Source of the DNA: an uncultured Gammaproteobacteria bacterium
GTDB taxonomy: Bacteria > Pseudomonadota > Gammaproteobacteria > GCA-001735895
Direction: 5' to 3'
NCBI GenBank assembly: GCA_937980285.1
Contig: CALJQI010000297.1
Span: 1-12,959 of the forward strand
DNA: 12,959 bases
Below the pieces are notes generated by a model, which saw only the letters and a program-made list of their open reading frames with translations, made no database searches and had not been told where the DNA came from. Below are positions 1-9,352 of this stretch, piece after piece. The stretch's first letter is position 1, and every line of letters begins with the position of its first letter. The position numbers and the translations under genes are program-made.

Positions 1-333
1 CCGGCGATGCGGCAAAACAACGCGCGCTACCATTTGCTTTGCCAGAGCCTGGCGCTTGACGGATGGAACCGGTTTCGCTACCTGGAGTGGCCCCTGCTGC
101 GGCGCCCGCTGGGCCTGGCGACGGCGCTGGTGACGGCGCTGGCGATGGGCGACCGCGGTGTCATCGCGCTGTTCGGCACGCCGGATACGGCGACGCTCAC
201 GCTGTTGATCTACCAGCAGCTGGGCGCTTACCTGATACCTCACGCCACCGTTACCGCGCTGCTTTTGCTTCTGCTTTGTCTCGGCGTATTCTGGTCGCTC
301 GAGCGCGGCATCGGAGGCAAGGCCGATGCTTGA
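1..333 (+). CDS. thiP: Thiamine ABC transporter permease ThiP, C-terminal part
   Basis: The reading frame is open at the left edge, so only the last 110 residues are present. ThiP is the inner-membrane permease of the ThiBPQ importer, which brings thiamine and its phosphates in from the periplasm. Near the start of the fragment is an EAA-type loop that contacts the ATPase (SLALDGWNRFRYLEWPLL). It is followed by the ThiP-typical stretch MGDRGVIALFGTPD, then LIYQQLGAYL, and a final hydrophobic helix (TALLLLLLCLGVFW) ending in a short charged tail. These match the end of E. coli ThiP as I remember it. The stop overlaps the start of thiQ by 8 bases, so the two subunits are probably translationally coupled. 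The ATG at 7 is internal and is not the real start. Confidence 0.86.
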   Translation, partial: PAMRQNNARYHLLCQSLALDGWNRFRYLEWPLLRRPLGLATALVTALAMGDRGVIALFGTPDTATLTLLIYQQLGAYLIPHATVTALLLLLLCLGVFWSLERGIGGKADA

Positions 334-1036
334 AATCAAGGGCCTGGAATTCGGTTATGGCAATGCGGATGCGACCGACATGCGCTTCGAGCTGGAGGTG
401 GCGAGCGGGCAGGTGTTGAGCCTGATCGGTCCCAGCGGTTCCGGCAAGTCGACCCTGTTGAGCCTGATCGCCGGTTTTCTCACGGCGCGCGCCGGGCAGA
501 TACTGCTGGACGGCGACGCTATCGAGTCCCTGCCGGCGGCTCAGCGCCCGGTGTCGATCGTGTTTCAGCAGCACAACCTGTTTCCCCACCTCGACCTGTA
601 CACCAATGTCGCGCTGGGCGTCGATCCTTCGCTGCGCCTGACGCCGGCCCAGGTGGCCAGCGTCGACGATGCGCTGGCGCAACTGGGTCTTGCCGAGTTG
701 AGGCGGCGTAAACCCGGCGAGCTATCCGGTGGCCAGCGGCAGCGCGTCGCGCTCGCGCGGGCGCTGGTGCGCCGGCGCAGAATCCTGTTGCTCGACGAGG
801 CTTTCGCTGCCCTTGGTCCGGCACAACGAGCCGAACTAATCGAGCTGGTCAAAGCGCTGGTGCGGGAACACCGAATGGTGGCGTTGCTGGTCAGTCACCA
901 GCCGCACGACGCGCTGATGGCTTCCGAGCGAACGGCCTTCCTTTGCGAGGGCCGGATAGAGGCCCTGCAGCCGACCGCCGAGTTGCTCGAGCAATCGGCT
1001 TCGCCGGCGGTACGGGCCTACCTGGGATCGACGTGA
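326..1036 (+). CDS. thiQ: Thiamine ABC transporter ATP-binding protein ThiQ
   Basis: This cytoplasmic ATPase powers the ThiP permease. It has 236 residues, normal for ThiQ. Walker A is GPSGSGKST (residues 35-43), the Q-loop glutamine is Q81 in VFQQHNLFPH, and the ABC signature is LSGGQRQR (133-140). Walker B is ILLLDE (153-158), with the catalytic glutamate E158, and the switch histidine is H191 in VSHQPHD. The ATG has a good Shine-Dalgarno, GGAGG at 313-317, eight bases upstream and inside thiP. One oddity is the D-loop, usually S/A-A-L-D, which here reads AALG (161-164), so its aspartate is replaced by glycine. The usual Pro after the Walker B DE is also Ala (DEAF rather than DEPF). The other ATPase motifs are intact, so the protein is probably active. 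Assignment to ThiQ rests on the thiP neighbour and overall resemblance. Confidence 0.9.
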   Translation: MLEIKGLEFGYGNADATDMRFELEVASGQVLSLIGPSGSGKSTLLSLIAGFLTARAGQILLDGDAIESLPAAQRPVSIVFQQHNLFPHLDLYTNVALGVDPSLRLTPAQVASVDDALAQLGLAELRRRKPGELSGGQRQRVALARALVRRRRILLLDEAFAALGPAQRAELIELVKALVREHRMVALLVSHQPHDALMASERTAFLCEGRIEALQPTAELLEQSASPAVRAYLGST

Positions 1037-1824
1037 AGCGGGCCGACTTCGAGCAGCTGTTTCTGCAGGTGCCGCAGCTGGCGGACAAGGCACCCGCGGA
1101 TTTCTCGATAACGCCGTTGCCCGGATACACCAACCGCAACTACCGGCTGTTTAATCGTCACCACGATTGGGTCTTGCGGGTACCTCGATCCGCCACCGGG
1201 CAATTTATCGACCGCGTCGCCGAAGCCGCCAACCAGGACATGGCATGCGATCTCGAGCTGGCCCCGCGGCCGGTTTGGCGCGACGTCTCGGGCCTGTCCC
1301 TGACGCCGACCCTGGTCGCGAGCCGCAGCGCGACGACCGCCGACCTGGCTGAAGCCTCGACTCTGCGCGCTATCATCGATGCGCTGGGCAAGCTGCACCG
1401 TAGCGGTATTCGTTTTCAGGGAAGCGTGCGGCTGGGTCAACTGCTGGAGCGCTATTACTCGTTGCTATCCGGCGAGCAACGGCGAAAGTTTCGCCGGCGA
1501 ATGGACTCGGCGCAGCAGCTATTGCCCCTGTTACTGGACAGGGATGCCGCTTATGTCCCCTCGCACAACGATCTGGTTCTGGAGAACCTGCTAGTACAGC
1601 GAAAGCGGGTATGGTTGATCGACTGGGAGTTTTCGGCGATGGCCTCACCTTACTGGGATCTGGCGACAATCTGCAATGCCGCCAACTTCGACGACCGGCA
1701 AAGCCGACAATTGTTGAATGCTTATTGCGCCGGCGCTGAGGTAATGGAAGAATCCCTGCTGTTCGACTATCGAAACCTGTTGCAGTTACTCAGCGATTGC
1801 TGGATGGCGGCGCTGGTAAACTGA
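1033..1824 (+). CDS. APH/choline-kinase family phosphotransferase, probable thiamine kinase
   Basis: This 263-residue cytoplasmic kinase belongs to the aminoglycoside phosphotransferase / choline kinase fold. Visible motifs are a glycine-containing nucleotide loop (PLPGYTNRNYRL, residues 28-39), a basic residue on the next strand (WVLRVPR, 46-52), the catalytic loop SHNDLVLENLLV (177-188, with D180 and N185), and the metal-binding IDWEFS (196-201, with D197). E. coli ThiK has the same layout, including LIDWEY. The start chosen is GTG at 1033, which overlaps the thiQ stop as GTGA and has GGGA five bases upstream. The frame is open further upstream to an ATG at 943, but that start would bury 94 bases in thiQ. 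Position directly after thiPQ suggests it phosphorylates imported thiamine to thiamine phosphate and so traps it. The substrate is inferred from context; another small alcohol is possible. Confidence 0.8.
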   Translation: MKRADFEQLFLQVPQLADKAPADFSITPLPGYTNRNYRLFNRHHDWVLRVPRSATGQFIDRVAEAANQDMACDLELAPRPVWRDVSGLSLTPTLVASRSATTADLAEASTLRAIIDALGKLHRSGIRFQGSVRLGQLLERYYSLLSGEQRRKFRRRMDSAQQLLPLLLDRDAAYVPSHNDLVLENLLVQRKRVWLIDWEFSAMASPYWDLATICNAANFDDRQSRQLLNAYCAGAEVMEESLLFDYRNLLQLLSDCWMAALVN

Positions 1825-1835
1825 CGGCTTCCAAG

Positions 1836-2723
1836 ATGCTCACACATTCGGCCACCCTGTACCTGGCTTCGGTACTGATCTGGGGTTCTACCTGGTACGC
1901 GATCAAGTTTCAGCTCGGGGTGGTTGCCGCCGAGGTATCGCTGGTCTACCGTTTTGCGCTGGCGGCGGTCATCCTGTTGTTGTTTTGCCTGCTGAGCGGT
2001 CGCGACCTGAAGTACTCGCCGCGCCAGCACGGGTTCATCGCTCTGCAGGGGCTGTGCCTGTTTTCCTGCAATTACCTGATCTTTTACTGGGCCACCGAGC
2101 TGTTGACCTCGGGCATCGTCGCGCTGATGTTTTCGACGGTAATCCTGATGAACATCGTCAATGGCGCCATCTTCATGCGCGCAGCGGTAAGCCCGCGGGT
2201 CATGCTCGGCGCCGCCTTCGGCATTGCCGGCATCGTCGCGATTTTCTGGTCGGAGGTAAGCGGAGTCGATAACAATGCCGATACCTGGCGGGGATTGTGG
2301 ATGTGCCTTGTCGCGACTTATTTTGCTTCGGTCGGCAATATCATATCCGCGCGTAATCAGCACAACGGCATTCCGGTAGTGCAAACCAACGCCTGGGGCA
2401 TGACCTATGGCGCGTTGATCATGGCCGCCTATGCGCTGATCAGCCAGGTACCCTTTAACTATGACCCCGACCCCGCCTACAGCGCGTCGCTGATATACCT
2501 CTCGGTTTTCGGGTCGATCCTGGCGTTTGGCTCCTACCTGACCCTGGTCGGTCGCATCGGTGCCGACAAGGCGGCCTACGCGGCGGTGTTGTTTCCAGTG
2601 ATCGCGCTCGGTATTTCGACGCTGTTCGAAGATTACCAATGGACATTTCGCGCGCTTTGCGGATTCGCGCTGGTATTGCTCGGTAACTATATCGTGCTGA
2701 CCAAACAACCGAATAGCGGTTAG
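1836..2723 (+). CDS. EamA/DMT-family transporter
   Basis: This is a 295-residue inner-membrane protein of the drug/metabolite transporter superfamily, with about ten hydrophobic segments arranged as two EamA repeats. Typical family features are the first helix with IWGSTWYAIK near the N-terminus, SGIVALMFSTVILMN in the first repeat, and FGSYLTLVGRIGADKAAY in the second. The length is normal for the family. The start chosen is ATG 1836, giving the usual short N-terminus MLTHSATLYLAS. An in-frame ATG at 1797 would add 13 hydrophilic residues and overlap the kinase gene by 28 bases. The Shine-Dalgarno is weak for either start. The gene follows the thiamine kinase-like gene by 11 bases and is likely in the same operon. 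EamA substrates cannot be read from sequence; a thiamine-related compound is suggested only by context. Confidence 0.88.
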   Translation: MLTHSATLYLASVLIWGSTWYAIKFQLGVVAAEVSLVYRFALAAVILLLFCLLSGRDLKYSPRQHGFIALQGLCLFSCNYLIFYWATELLTSGIVALMFSTVILMNIVNGAIFMRAAVSPRVMLGAAFGIAGIVAIFWSEVSGVDNNADTWRGLWMCLVATYFASVGNIISARNQHNGIPVVQTNAWGMTYGALIMAAYALISQVPFNYDPDPAYSASLIYLSVFGSILAFGSYLTLVGRIGADKAAYAAVLFPVIALGISTLFEDYQWTFRALCGFALVLLGNYIVLTKQPNSG

Positions 2724-2832
2724 TTACTGCCGTTAAACGACGCCGCGGTATTTTGCTCCCCCGCGTTGCTGACGGCATTGCAGGACACTCGCCTGAGCGG
2801 GGATAACGCCGATGGCCGGTGACTGCCGCGTT
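2724..2832. other. Convergent intergenic gap
   Basis: This 109-base gap separates the ends of two converging genes. The best inverted repeat is a 5-bp stem (2744-2748 with 2761-2765) around a 12-base loop, with no T-tract on either strand, so I see no convincing intrinsic terminator. No small gene is evident. Confidence 0.5.
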
Positions 2833-4935
2833 TTAACCCCGTGACAGCGGGTCGCCGAGCAGGTTGGACACGTTTGGCACCTGTTCCAGGGCCCAGCTGA
2901 GCTGTTCGCGCGTAGCCGGATCGAGGCTGGCGGGCGCGACCCGGTTCGATAGCGGAATGCCGGCTTCGAGATCGAGCAGCTGCTGCTCGAGTATGCTATT
3001 GAAAATGATGCGATGGGCTTCGTTCAGGTTCTTCAGCGTCTTTTTCATCTTGCCCATGCGGGGGCGAAGCTCGTTGAATCGATCGGGCGTGGATTGCGCG
3101 CGAATGCCGTGTTTGATCGCCAGCGTACGCGCGGTCGAGAACAGCGGCATGATGCCGCCCATTTTCAAATCCATGCGGCCATTGTTCAGTTTGAATCGAC
3201 CGAATAACCCGAGCGGCGGCGAATTCTTGCAGGCATTGATCGACATCAGCTTGATAAAAGTGCTGGAGTCGCCGCCGGCCCTGAAAGCGTAATCGAGCAC
3301 CTTGTTGGCGAGTTTGATGTCGCCGTGCACGCCGACCGCGTCGAAGAAGATATCGCAGTTCAGGATATCCTCGGGCGATTTGCGGAGAATCCAGGTTTTG
3401 ACGAGCTTTTTCCAGCCCTTGACCGACAACCGCCACTCGGGGTTGCTGGCCATGATGTTGCCCTTGCAATAGGGTACGCCGGCGGCATCGAGCATGTCGG
3501 AAACCTTGCCGGCGAATTCGGCGAACCATTCGTCTTCGGCGCCGCCCGCTTCGCCCTCGGCGAATACGATTGCATTGTCCTGGTCCATCGCCAGCAGGCT
3601 TTCACCGCGACCGCCCGAGCCGAGCACCAGCATCGCATAGGGGCAGGGCGGCGGCGTCGACATTTCCCGCTCGGCGAGCCTGCAGGCCTGCCGGGTCAGT
3701 GCGCAGAGTTCGCGCGATATCACCGCGGCGACGTCGCGCGCATCGACTTCCTCGGCCACCAGGCTTTTGGCTACCAGCACGATATTGCCCCACACCGCGG
3801 CCATTTGACCGGCGCTTTCGGCGGCGTCGATATCGTCCCCCAGCAGTACCGCGTCGTCGGCGCGTTGGCGCAGCAGGTCGCGCGCCGACAGCGCGCCGAC
3901 GATTGCGCCGTGGTGATCGTGTACGCCGAGATGCCGGATATGCATACGCTGCATGCGCGCGATAGCGCGATAGACAAAGGCGTTGGCGGACAGGCTTTCC
4001 AGCGGATACACGGCAACCTGTTTTACCGGCAGCTCGAAGGCGGCTTCGCCCTTGCGCCGGAACTGGCGCAGCAGGTCGCGCTCGGTAATTATTCCGCAAG
4101 GGCCGTGTTCATCGGTCGGGTTTACGTAAAGCGAACTGACTTCGTGGTCGACCATTTTCTCTAGTGCGGCGTTCAGGCTGATGTCGGGATCGACCATCAA
4201 CGGCGGGCTGTTCATCAGGTCGCGCAGGCGATGGCGGTAGGGGAAGCTGTCGATCCGGCTGAGCACTTCGCGCGACTTCCTCGCCTCATTCACGTCGAGC
4301 CAGCCGATCTGCGCTTCGCGCATGCTGGATTCGCTGAATCTTTCGCAGGCGCGCTCGAGTTCGGCCAGGGTGCGAATGCCGTTTTCACGCAGGCGCGGAA
4401 TCAGCGCAACGAAAATATCCGCGGTGGCGACTGAATCGCCCAGCGCACTATGTCGATCGTGAATACTGACATTCGACCAGCTGGCGATGGTATCTAGCGA
4501 AAAGTCGGGCAAGTTGGGCGCCAGCAGGTTAACCAGGAAGCGTACGTCGAGGCAGCGTGGCGGCGTCCAGTCGAGGCCGGCGAGCTCGCGTTCGCGTTTC
4601 AGCATTGCCAGGTCGAAGCCACTGGCGTAGCCGATCAGAACCGAATCCTGTCGCCATTCGTCGAACGCTTTCACCACCTTGCGGAACTCGCGCGCGTCGG
4701 CGACATTGGCATCGCTGATACCGTGAATCACCTGGTTGTCGGCCGGGATCGGCACCCCGGGATTTATCAACTCCTGGAAGCTCTGCGAGACGTCTACAAC
4801 GCCGTGGACGATGCGCACGGCGCCGAGCTGGATCATGCGCGCCTGGCTGGTGTCGAGCCCGGTGGTCTCGCTATCGAAGGCGACAGCGTCCAGCGAAAGT
4901 AGCGGAATCGAGGCCGGGTTATGTCGAATCGCCAT
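2833..4935 (-). CDS. DEDDh exonuclease - CBS pair - DUF294 nucleotidyltransferase fusion
   Basis: This 700-residue cytoplasmic protein has four parts. Residues about 12-180 form a DnaQ-like 3'-5' exonuclease with all five DEDDh residues: D21 and E23 in FDSETTGLD, D108 in GYASGFDLAML, and H162 and D167 in HSALGD. Residues about 235-295 and 300-360 are two CBS domains, ending in GIITERDLLRQF and GALSARDLLRQR; CBS pairs bind adenine nucleotides in other proteins. Residues about 375-540 are a DUF294/GlnD-like nucleotidyltransferase with GSGGRGESLLAMDQD (439-453), carrying the G-S...D-x-D metal site. The rest matches the DUF294_C partner domain. DUF294 proteins I know carry an N-terminal cyclic-nucleotide-binding domain, with a DnaQ-like exonuclease encoded next door; here the exonuclease is fused. 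The ATG lies 3 bases after the SDR stop, with GGGAGG about 10 bases upstream inside that gene. The substrate of either enzyme is unknown. Confidence 0.9.
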   Translation of the reverse strand: MAIRHNPASIPLLSLDAVAFDSETTGLDTSQARMIQLGAVRIVHGVVDVSQSFQELINPGVPIPADNQVIHGISDANVADAREFRKVVKAFDEWRQDSVLIGYASGFDLAMLKRERELAGLDWTPPRCLDVRFLVNLLAPNLPDFSLDTIASWSNVSIHDRHSALGDSVATADIFVALIPRLRENGIRTLAELERACERFSESSMREAQIGWLDVNEARKSREVLSRIDSFPYRHRLRDLMNSPPLMVDPDISLNAALEKMVDHEVSSLYVNPTDEHGPCGIITERDLLRQFRRKGEAAFELPVKQVAVYPLESLSANAFVYRAIARMQRMHIRHLGVHDHHGAIVGALSARDLLRQRADDAVLLGDDIDAAESAGQMAAVWGNIVLVAKSLVAEEVDARDVAAVISRELCALTRQACRLAEREMSTPPPCPYAMLVLGSGGRGESLLAMDQDNAIVFAEGEAGGAEDEWFAEFAGKVSDMLDAAGVPYCKGNIMASNPEWRLSVKGWKKLVKTWILRKSPEDILNCDIFFDAVGVHGDIKLANKVLDYAFRAGGDSSTFIKLMSINACKNSPPLGLFGRFKLNNGRMDLKMGGIMPLFSTARTLAIKHGIRAQSTPDRFNELRPRMGKMKKTLKNLNEAHRIIFNSILEQQLLDLEAGIPLSNRVAPASLDPATREQLSWALEQVPNVSNLLGDPLSRG

Positions 4936-4938
4936 GAC

Positions 4939-5685
4939 CTAGCGACCTCCCGAAACGTCGATGAAGCTACCGGTGGTGTAAGCCGAAGCCTCGGATAGCA
5001 GCCACAGGATCGCCTCGGCGACTTCGGCCGGGTAGCCGCCGCGCTGCATCGGCACCGCCGACTTCAGGCGGTCGACGCGTCCGGCCTCGCCGGCGGCGGC
5101 ATGGATATCGGTATAGATCAGTCCCGGCTTGACTGCGTTGACGCGAATTCCCTGGTCGCCGACTTCCTTTGCCAGCCCGATGGTCATTGCGTCGATCGCG
5201 CCCTTGGAGGCCGCGTAGTCGACATACTCGTGCGCGCCGCCGATGTCGGCCGCGCGTGAAGACAGGTTGACGATGGCCCCGCCATCGCCGCCGCTTCGAG
5301 TCGACATGCGCCTGACGGCCTCGCGGGCGCACAGAAAACTGCCGACCACGTTGATATCGAGGACGCGTCGCCAGCGATCCGGCGTCATCTCGACCAGGTC
5401 GCTTTGCTGCTCGAGGATACCGGCATTGTTGACCAGCCCGTCGAGACGGCCGAACTCGCTGTCGATGGCGCGATACATCGCCGCAACCTCGGACTCCTCG
5501 GCGACGTTGGCCTGAAACAGGATCGCCCGGTGCCCGCCGTCGGTGAGCGATTCCAGCAGTTCGTTAGCGGCGGCTTCGCTGTGTTGATAATTAAGGCAGA
5601 GCGAGTATCCACGCGCCGCCGCCAGGCGAGCGGTTTCGGCGCCGATGCCGCGGCTGGCTCCGGTGATCAGTAGTACTTTCGACAT
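4939..5685 (-). CDS. ygfF: Short-chain dehydrogenase/reductase, YgfF-like
   Basis: This 248-residue classical SDR with a Rossmann fold is predicted to be cytoplasmic. The cofactor loop is TGASRGIG (8-15) and the fold motif NNAG is at 86-89. The catalytic tetrad is N112, S143 (in NLSSRAA), Y157 and K161 (YAASK). The end, TGSFIDVSGGR, is typical. Segments such as EYVDYAASKGAIDAMT, PMQRGG and GRVDRLKS resemble E. coli YgfF as I remember it, a putative glucose-dehydrogenase-like oxidoreductase of uncertain substrate. There is no acidic residue where NAD-preferring SDRs hold the adenosine ribose (LNYQHS), so NADP(H) is more likely; this is inference. Its ATG lies 41 bases past the preceding small gene, with a weak GGGGA-type site. 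Its end carries the ribosome site for the exonuclease-fusion gene, so the two are probably coupled. Confidence 0.92.
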   Translation of the reverse strand: MSKVLLITGASRGIGAETARLAAARGYSLCLNYQHSEAAANELLESLTDGGHRAILFQANVAEESEVAAMYRAIDSEFGRLDGLVNNAGILEQQSDLVEMTPDRWRRVLDINVVGSFLCAREAVRRMSTRSGGDGGAIVNLSSRAADIGGAHEYVDYAASKGAIDAMTIGLAKEVGDQGIRVNAVKPGLIYTDIHAAAGEAGRVDRLKSAVPMQRGGYPAEVAEAILWLLSEASAYTTGSFIDVSGGR

Positions 5686-5726
5686 CAGCTCTGCTTTCCC
5701 CGCGGCGTTGCCTTAGCGGCGCCGGA

Positions 5727-6059
5727 TTACTCGTGCAACAATTCCATCGCTTCGGGTGCGTGATCCTTTTTGTGGTAAGCCTGCAAGCCCAAAACGCCCT
5801 TGGTATCCTGCCGTATCTCGATAAAAACCTGCTGCGGCGGCACTTCCAGCTGTTCCACCAGCGCAATCGCATCGGCCTGTTGATTGTAAACGATTATCGC
5901 CGGTGGATTGGCATCGAGACCGGCCTGTAGTTGACCCCGATCAATACAGACCTCGCAGTCCTCGGCGGCCGGCATCAGCAGCGCCACCAGCGGTTTGTCT
6001 TCGTTATCCAGCGCTCGGGTAATGATCCTGTTGCTGCAGGTGCGTTTGATAGTCAGCAT
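5727..6059 (-). CDS. Hypothetical protein downstream of gatB
   Basis: I do not recognise this 110-residue protein. It starts three bases after the gatB stop (TAA-AAT-ATG), is on the same strand, and is followed 41 bases later by the SDR gene, so it looks like a co-transcribed member of the gat operon. There is no signal peptide or membrane segment, and it is likely soluble. It has three cysteines, C8 and a CEVC pair at 35-38, plus several histidines toward the C-terminus (H96, H100, H109). Predicted strands such as KPLVALLMP, AIIVYN and QVFIEI suggest a small alpha/beta fold. The CxxC could bind metal or be redox-active, but nothing else supports that. It is probably real because of its tight placement and the absence of a competing frame; family unknown. 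Confidence 0.66.
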   Translation of the reverse strand: MLTIKRTCSNRIITRALDNEDKPLVALLMPAAEDCEVCIDRGQLQAGLDANPPAIIVYNQQADAIALVEQLEVPPQQVFIEIRQDTKGVLGLQAYHKKDHAPEAMELLHE

Positions 6060-6062
6060 ATT

Positions 6063-7498
<1,436 letters not shown>

Positions 7499-7502
<4 letters not shown>

Positions 7503-8950
7503 TGGAACGCCTCCGGGACCTGCAGGTGCCAGTCGCTGACCTGTTGGTAACTATGCGCGGCGTTGAGCAGCCCGGCTTCGTCGAAGTAGTTGCCGATCAA
7601 CTGCATGCCTACCGGCAGGCCGTCACTGAATCCCACCGGCAGCGACATGCCCGGCAGTCCAGCCAGGTTTAGCGAAATGGTGTAGATATCCTGCAGGTAC
7701 ATGCTCACCGGGTCGTCGGTCTTGGCGCCGATTTTAAACGCGGTTTCCGGCGTGGTCGGACCCAGGATCAGGTCGACGTCGTCGAAAGCCTGCTGGAAAT
7801 CCTGCTTGATCATGCGCCGCAGCTGCTGTGCCTTCAGGTAATAGGCGTCGTAGTATCCGGCGGAAAGCGCGTAAGTGCCGATCATGATGCGCCGCTTCAC
7901 CTCGGCGCCGAAACCCTCGCCACGCGAGCGCTTGTAAAGGTCTTCCAGATCGACCGGGTGTTCGCAACGATGACCGAAGCGAACGCCGTCGAAGCGTGAC
8001 AAATTGGATGAGCATTCCGCCATCGCGATCACGTAGTAGGTCGGAATCGACAGGCCGGTGTTGGGCAGCGATACGTCTACAATCTCGGCGCCGAGTTTGC
8101 GCAGCTCGTCGATCGCGGTCTCGATCACGCCGGCAATCCTGCCGTCGAGGCCGTCGGCGAAATACTCTTTCGGCAATCCGATTTTCAATCCCTCTATACC
8201 CTGCCCGAGCGCGCCGCTGTAATCCGGCGCCGGCTGTTCGGCAGAGGTCGAATCGCGACCATCGAAACCCGACATGGTTTGCAGCAGCAAAGCGCAATCC
8301 TCCGCGCTGCGCGCGAAAGGACCGCCCTGGTCGAGGCTCGAGCCGTAGGCGATCATGCCGTAACGCGATACCCGTCCATAGGTCGGCTTGATGCCGGTAA
8401 CGCCGCACAGGGCGGCGGGCTGGCGAATCGAGCCGCCGGTATCGGTGCCGGTCGCTCCGGGCGCCAGGCCGGCCGCGACCGCCGCCGCGGAGCCGCCCGA
8501 CGAGCCGCCCGGCACGTGTTCGGTGTTCCACGGGTTGGCGACGTTGCCGTAACTGGAATTTTCGTTGGAAGAGCCCATCGCGAATTCGTCCATGTTGGTC
8601 TTGCCGAGCATGACCGCGCCGTCGCGCTTGAAATTTTCGATCACGGTGGCGTCGTAAGGGGCGATGAAGTTATCGAGGATTCGGGAGGCGCAGGTCGTTT
8701 TCACGCCATCGGTGCAAAACAGGTCCTTGTGCGCCAGCGGTACGCCGGTCAGTGGCGCTACCTCGCCTTTGGCAAGCGCCGCGTCGGCCGCTCGCGCCTG
8801 TTCGAGCGCTATCTCGTCGGTGACGCTGATAAAGCAGTTGAGCGCCGGGTTGTGCCTTGCGATTCGCGCCAGGTAATCCTGGGTGATCTCGACACTGGAA
8901 AACTCGCCCTTGTTGAGCCCGCGTTTTATTTCAGTGATGCTGGCGGCCAT
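7499..8950 (-). CDS. gatA: Asp/Glu-tRNA(Asn/Gln) amidotransferase subunit A
   Basis: GatA is the glutaminase of GatCAB. It is an amidase-signature enzyme that releases ammonia from glutamine for transfer to the mischarged aminoacyl-tRNA on GatB. It has 483 residues, normal for the family. The Lys-cisSer-Ser triad is visible as K75 (PLAHKD), S150 in the PGGSSGGSAAAV loop, and nucleophile S174 in DTGGSIRQPA. These sit at a constant offset of four from the S. aureus GatA residues I recall (K79, S154, S178). Further signatures are GVTGIKPTYGRVSRYG and the C-terminal PGMSLPVGF. The ATG shares one base with the gatC stop (TAATG), with AAGGTG roughly ten bases upstream. Together with gatB and gatC it forms a tightly coupled unit. 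Confidence 0.98.
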
Positions 8951-9237
8951 TACTCGATCACCTTCGGAACCCGGTAAAGCCCCTGTTCGACATCCGGCGC
9001 GATCTTTTGAAACTTGTCGCGCTGATCCGTTTCGGTGACTTCGTCGTCGCGTAAACGCTGGGTTGCATCGAGCGGATTGGAGAGCGGCGCAACGCCGCTG
9101 CTGTCGATCTGGTTCATCTGGTCGACGAGGTCGAGAATACTGGATAAATCGGCCGCGTAGCGATCGATATCGGCCTCGTCGATATGCAGTCGCGCGAGGT
9201 GGGCGATGTTGCGAACGTCCGTAGGTTTAAGACTCAT
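8950..9237 (-). CDS. gatC: Asp/Glu-tRNA(Asn/Gln) amidotransferase subunit C
   Basis: GatC is the small, extended subunit that wraps the GatA-GatB interface and stabilises the amidotransferase. At 95 residues it has the usual size. The family pattern is clear: an N-terminal VRNIAHLARLHIDE helix, a middle segment with DLVDQMNQIDSSGVAPLSNP, then LRDDEV and a final GLYRVPKVIE, where the F/Y-x-V-P-K-V-I/L-E ending is diagnostic. It is the first gene of the minus-strand directon. No good Shine-Dalgarno precedes its ATG, in contrast to gatB, but the N-terminus agrees with known GatC proteins, so the start is kept. The promoter must lie in the divergent region shared with mreB. A TATACA hexamer (minus strand, 9297-9302) is one candidate -10, without a good -35. 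Confidence 0.96.
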   Translation of the reverse strand: MSLKPTDVRNIAHLARLHIDEADIDRYAADLSSILDLVDQMNQIDSSGVAPLSNPLDATQRLRDDEVTETDQRDKFQKIAPDVEQGLYRVPKVIE

Positions 9238-9352
9238 TTCAGGAAAAATCTAACGCGCATTGGAAAAGCCCGCAAACTTACCACAATTTCACCGCTTGTA
9301 TAAGCAAAAGACTGATTTTTAAGGTATTTCGCCTTGTGAAAATCACCCGCCA

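Noticed and set aside
121..147. Near-tandem repeat of gacggcgctgg in thiP
   Set aside because: It encodes an ordinary Ala/Leu/Val-rich membrane helix (LATALVTALA) and is explained by coding composition.
943..1032. Upstream ATG extending the kinase N-terminus
   Set aside because: It would overlap thiQ by 94 bases, and the extra residues resemble a shifted read of thiQ. The GTGA overlap at 1033 gives a natural N-terminus.
1767..2708. Long open frame (313 codons) on the minus strand opposite the EamA gene
   Set aside because: The translation is hydrophilic and rich in Arg, Gln and His with no recognisable motif. The plus strand gives a clean ten-helix transporter, so this is an antisense shadow.
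2744..2765. Inverted repeat in the convergent gap as a bidirectional terminator
   Set aside because: The stem is only 5 bp with a 12-base loop and no T-tract on either strand.
3325..4164. 279-codon plus-strand frame opposite the fusion gene
   Set aside because: It lies entirely within the well-supported 700-residue gene and has no domain motifs; it is a product of high GC.
5994..6059. CsrA-like start (MLTIKR) in the small protein after gatB
   Set aside because: Only the first few residues resemble CsrA. The length and the rest of the sequence do not fit, so no RNA-binding role is claimed.
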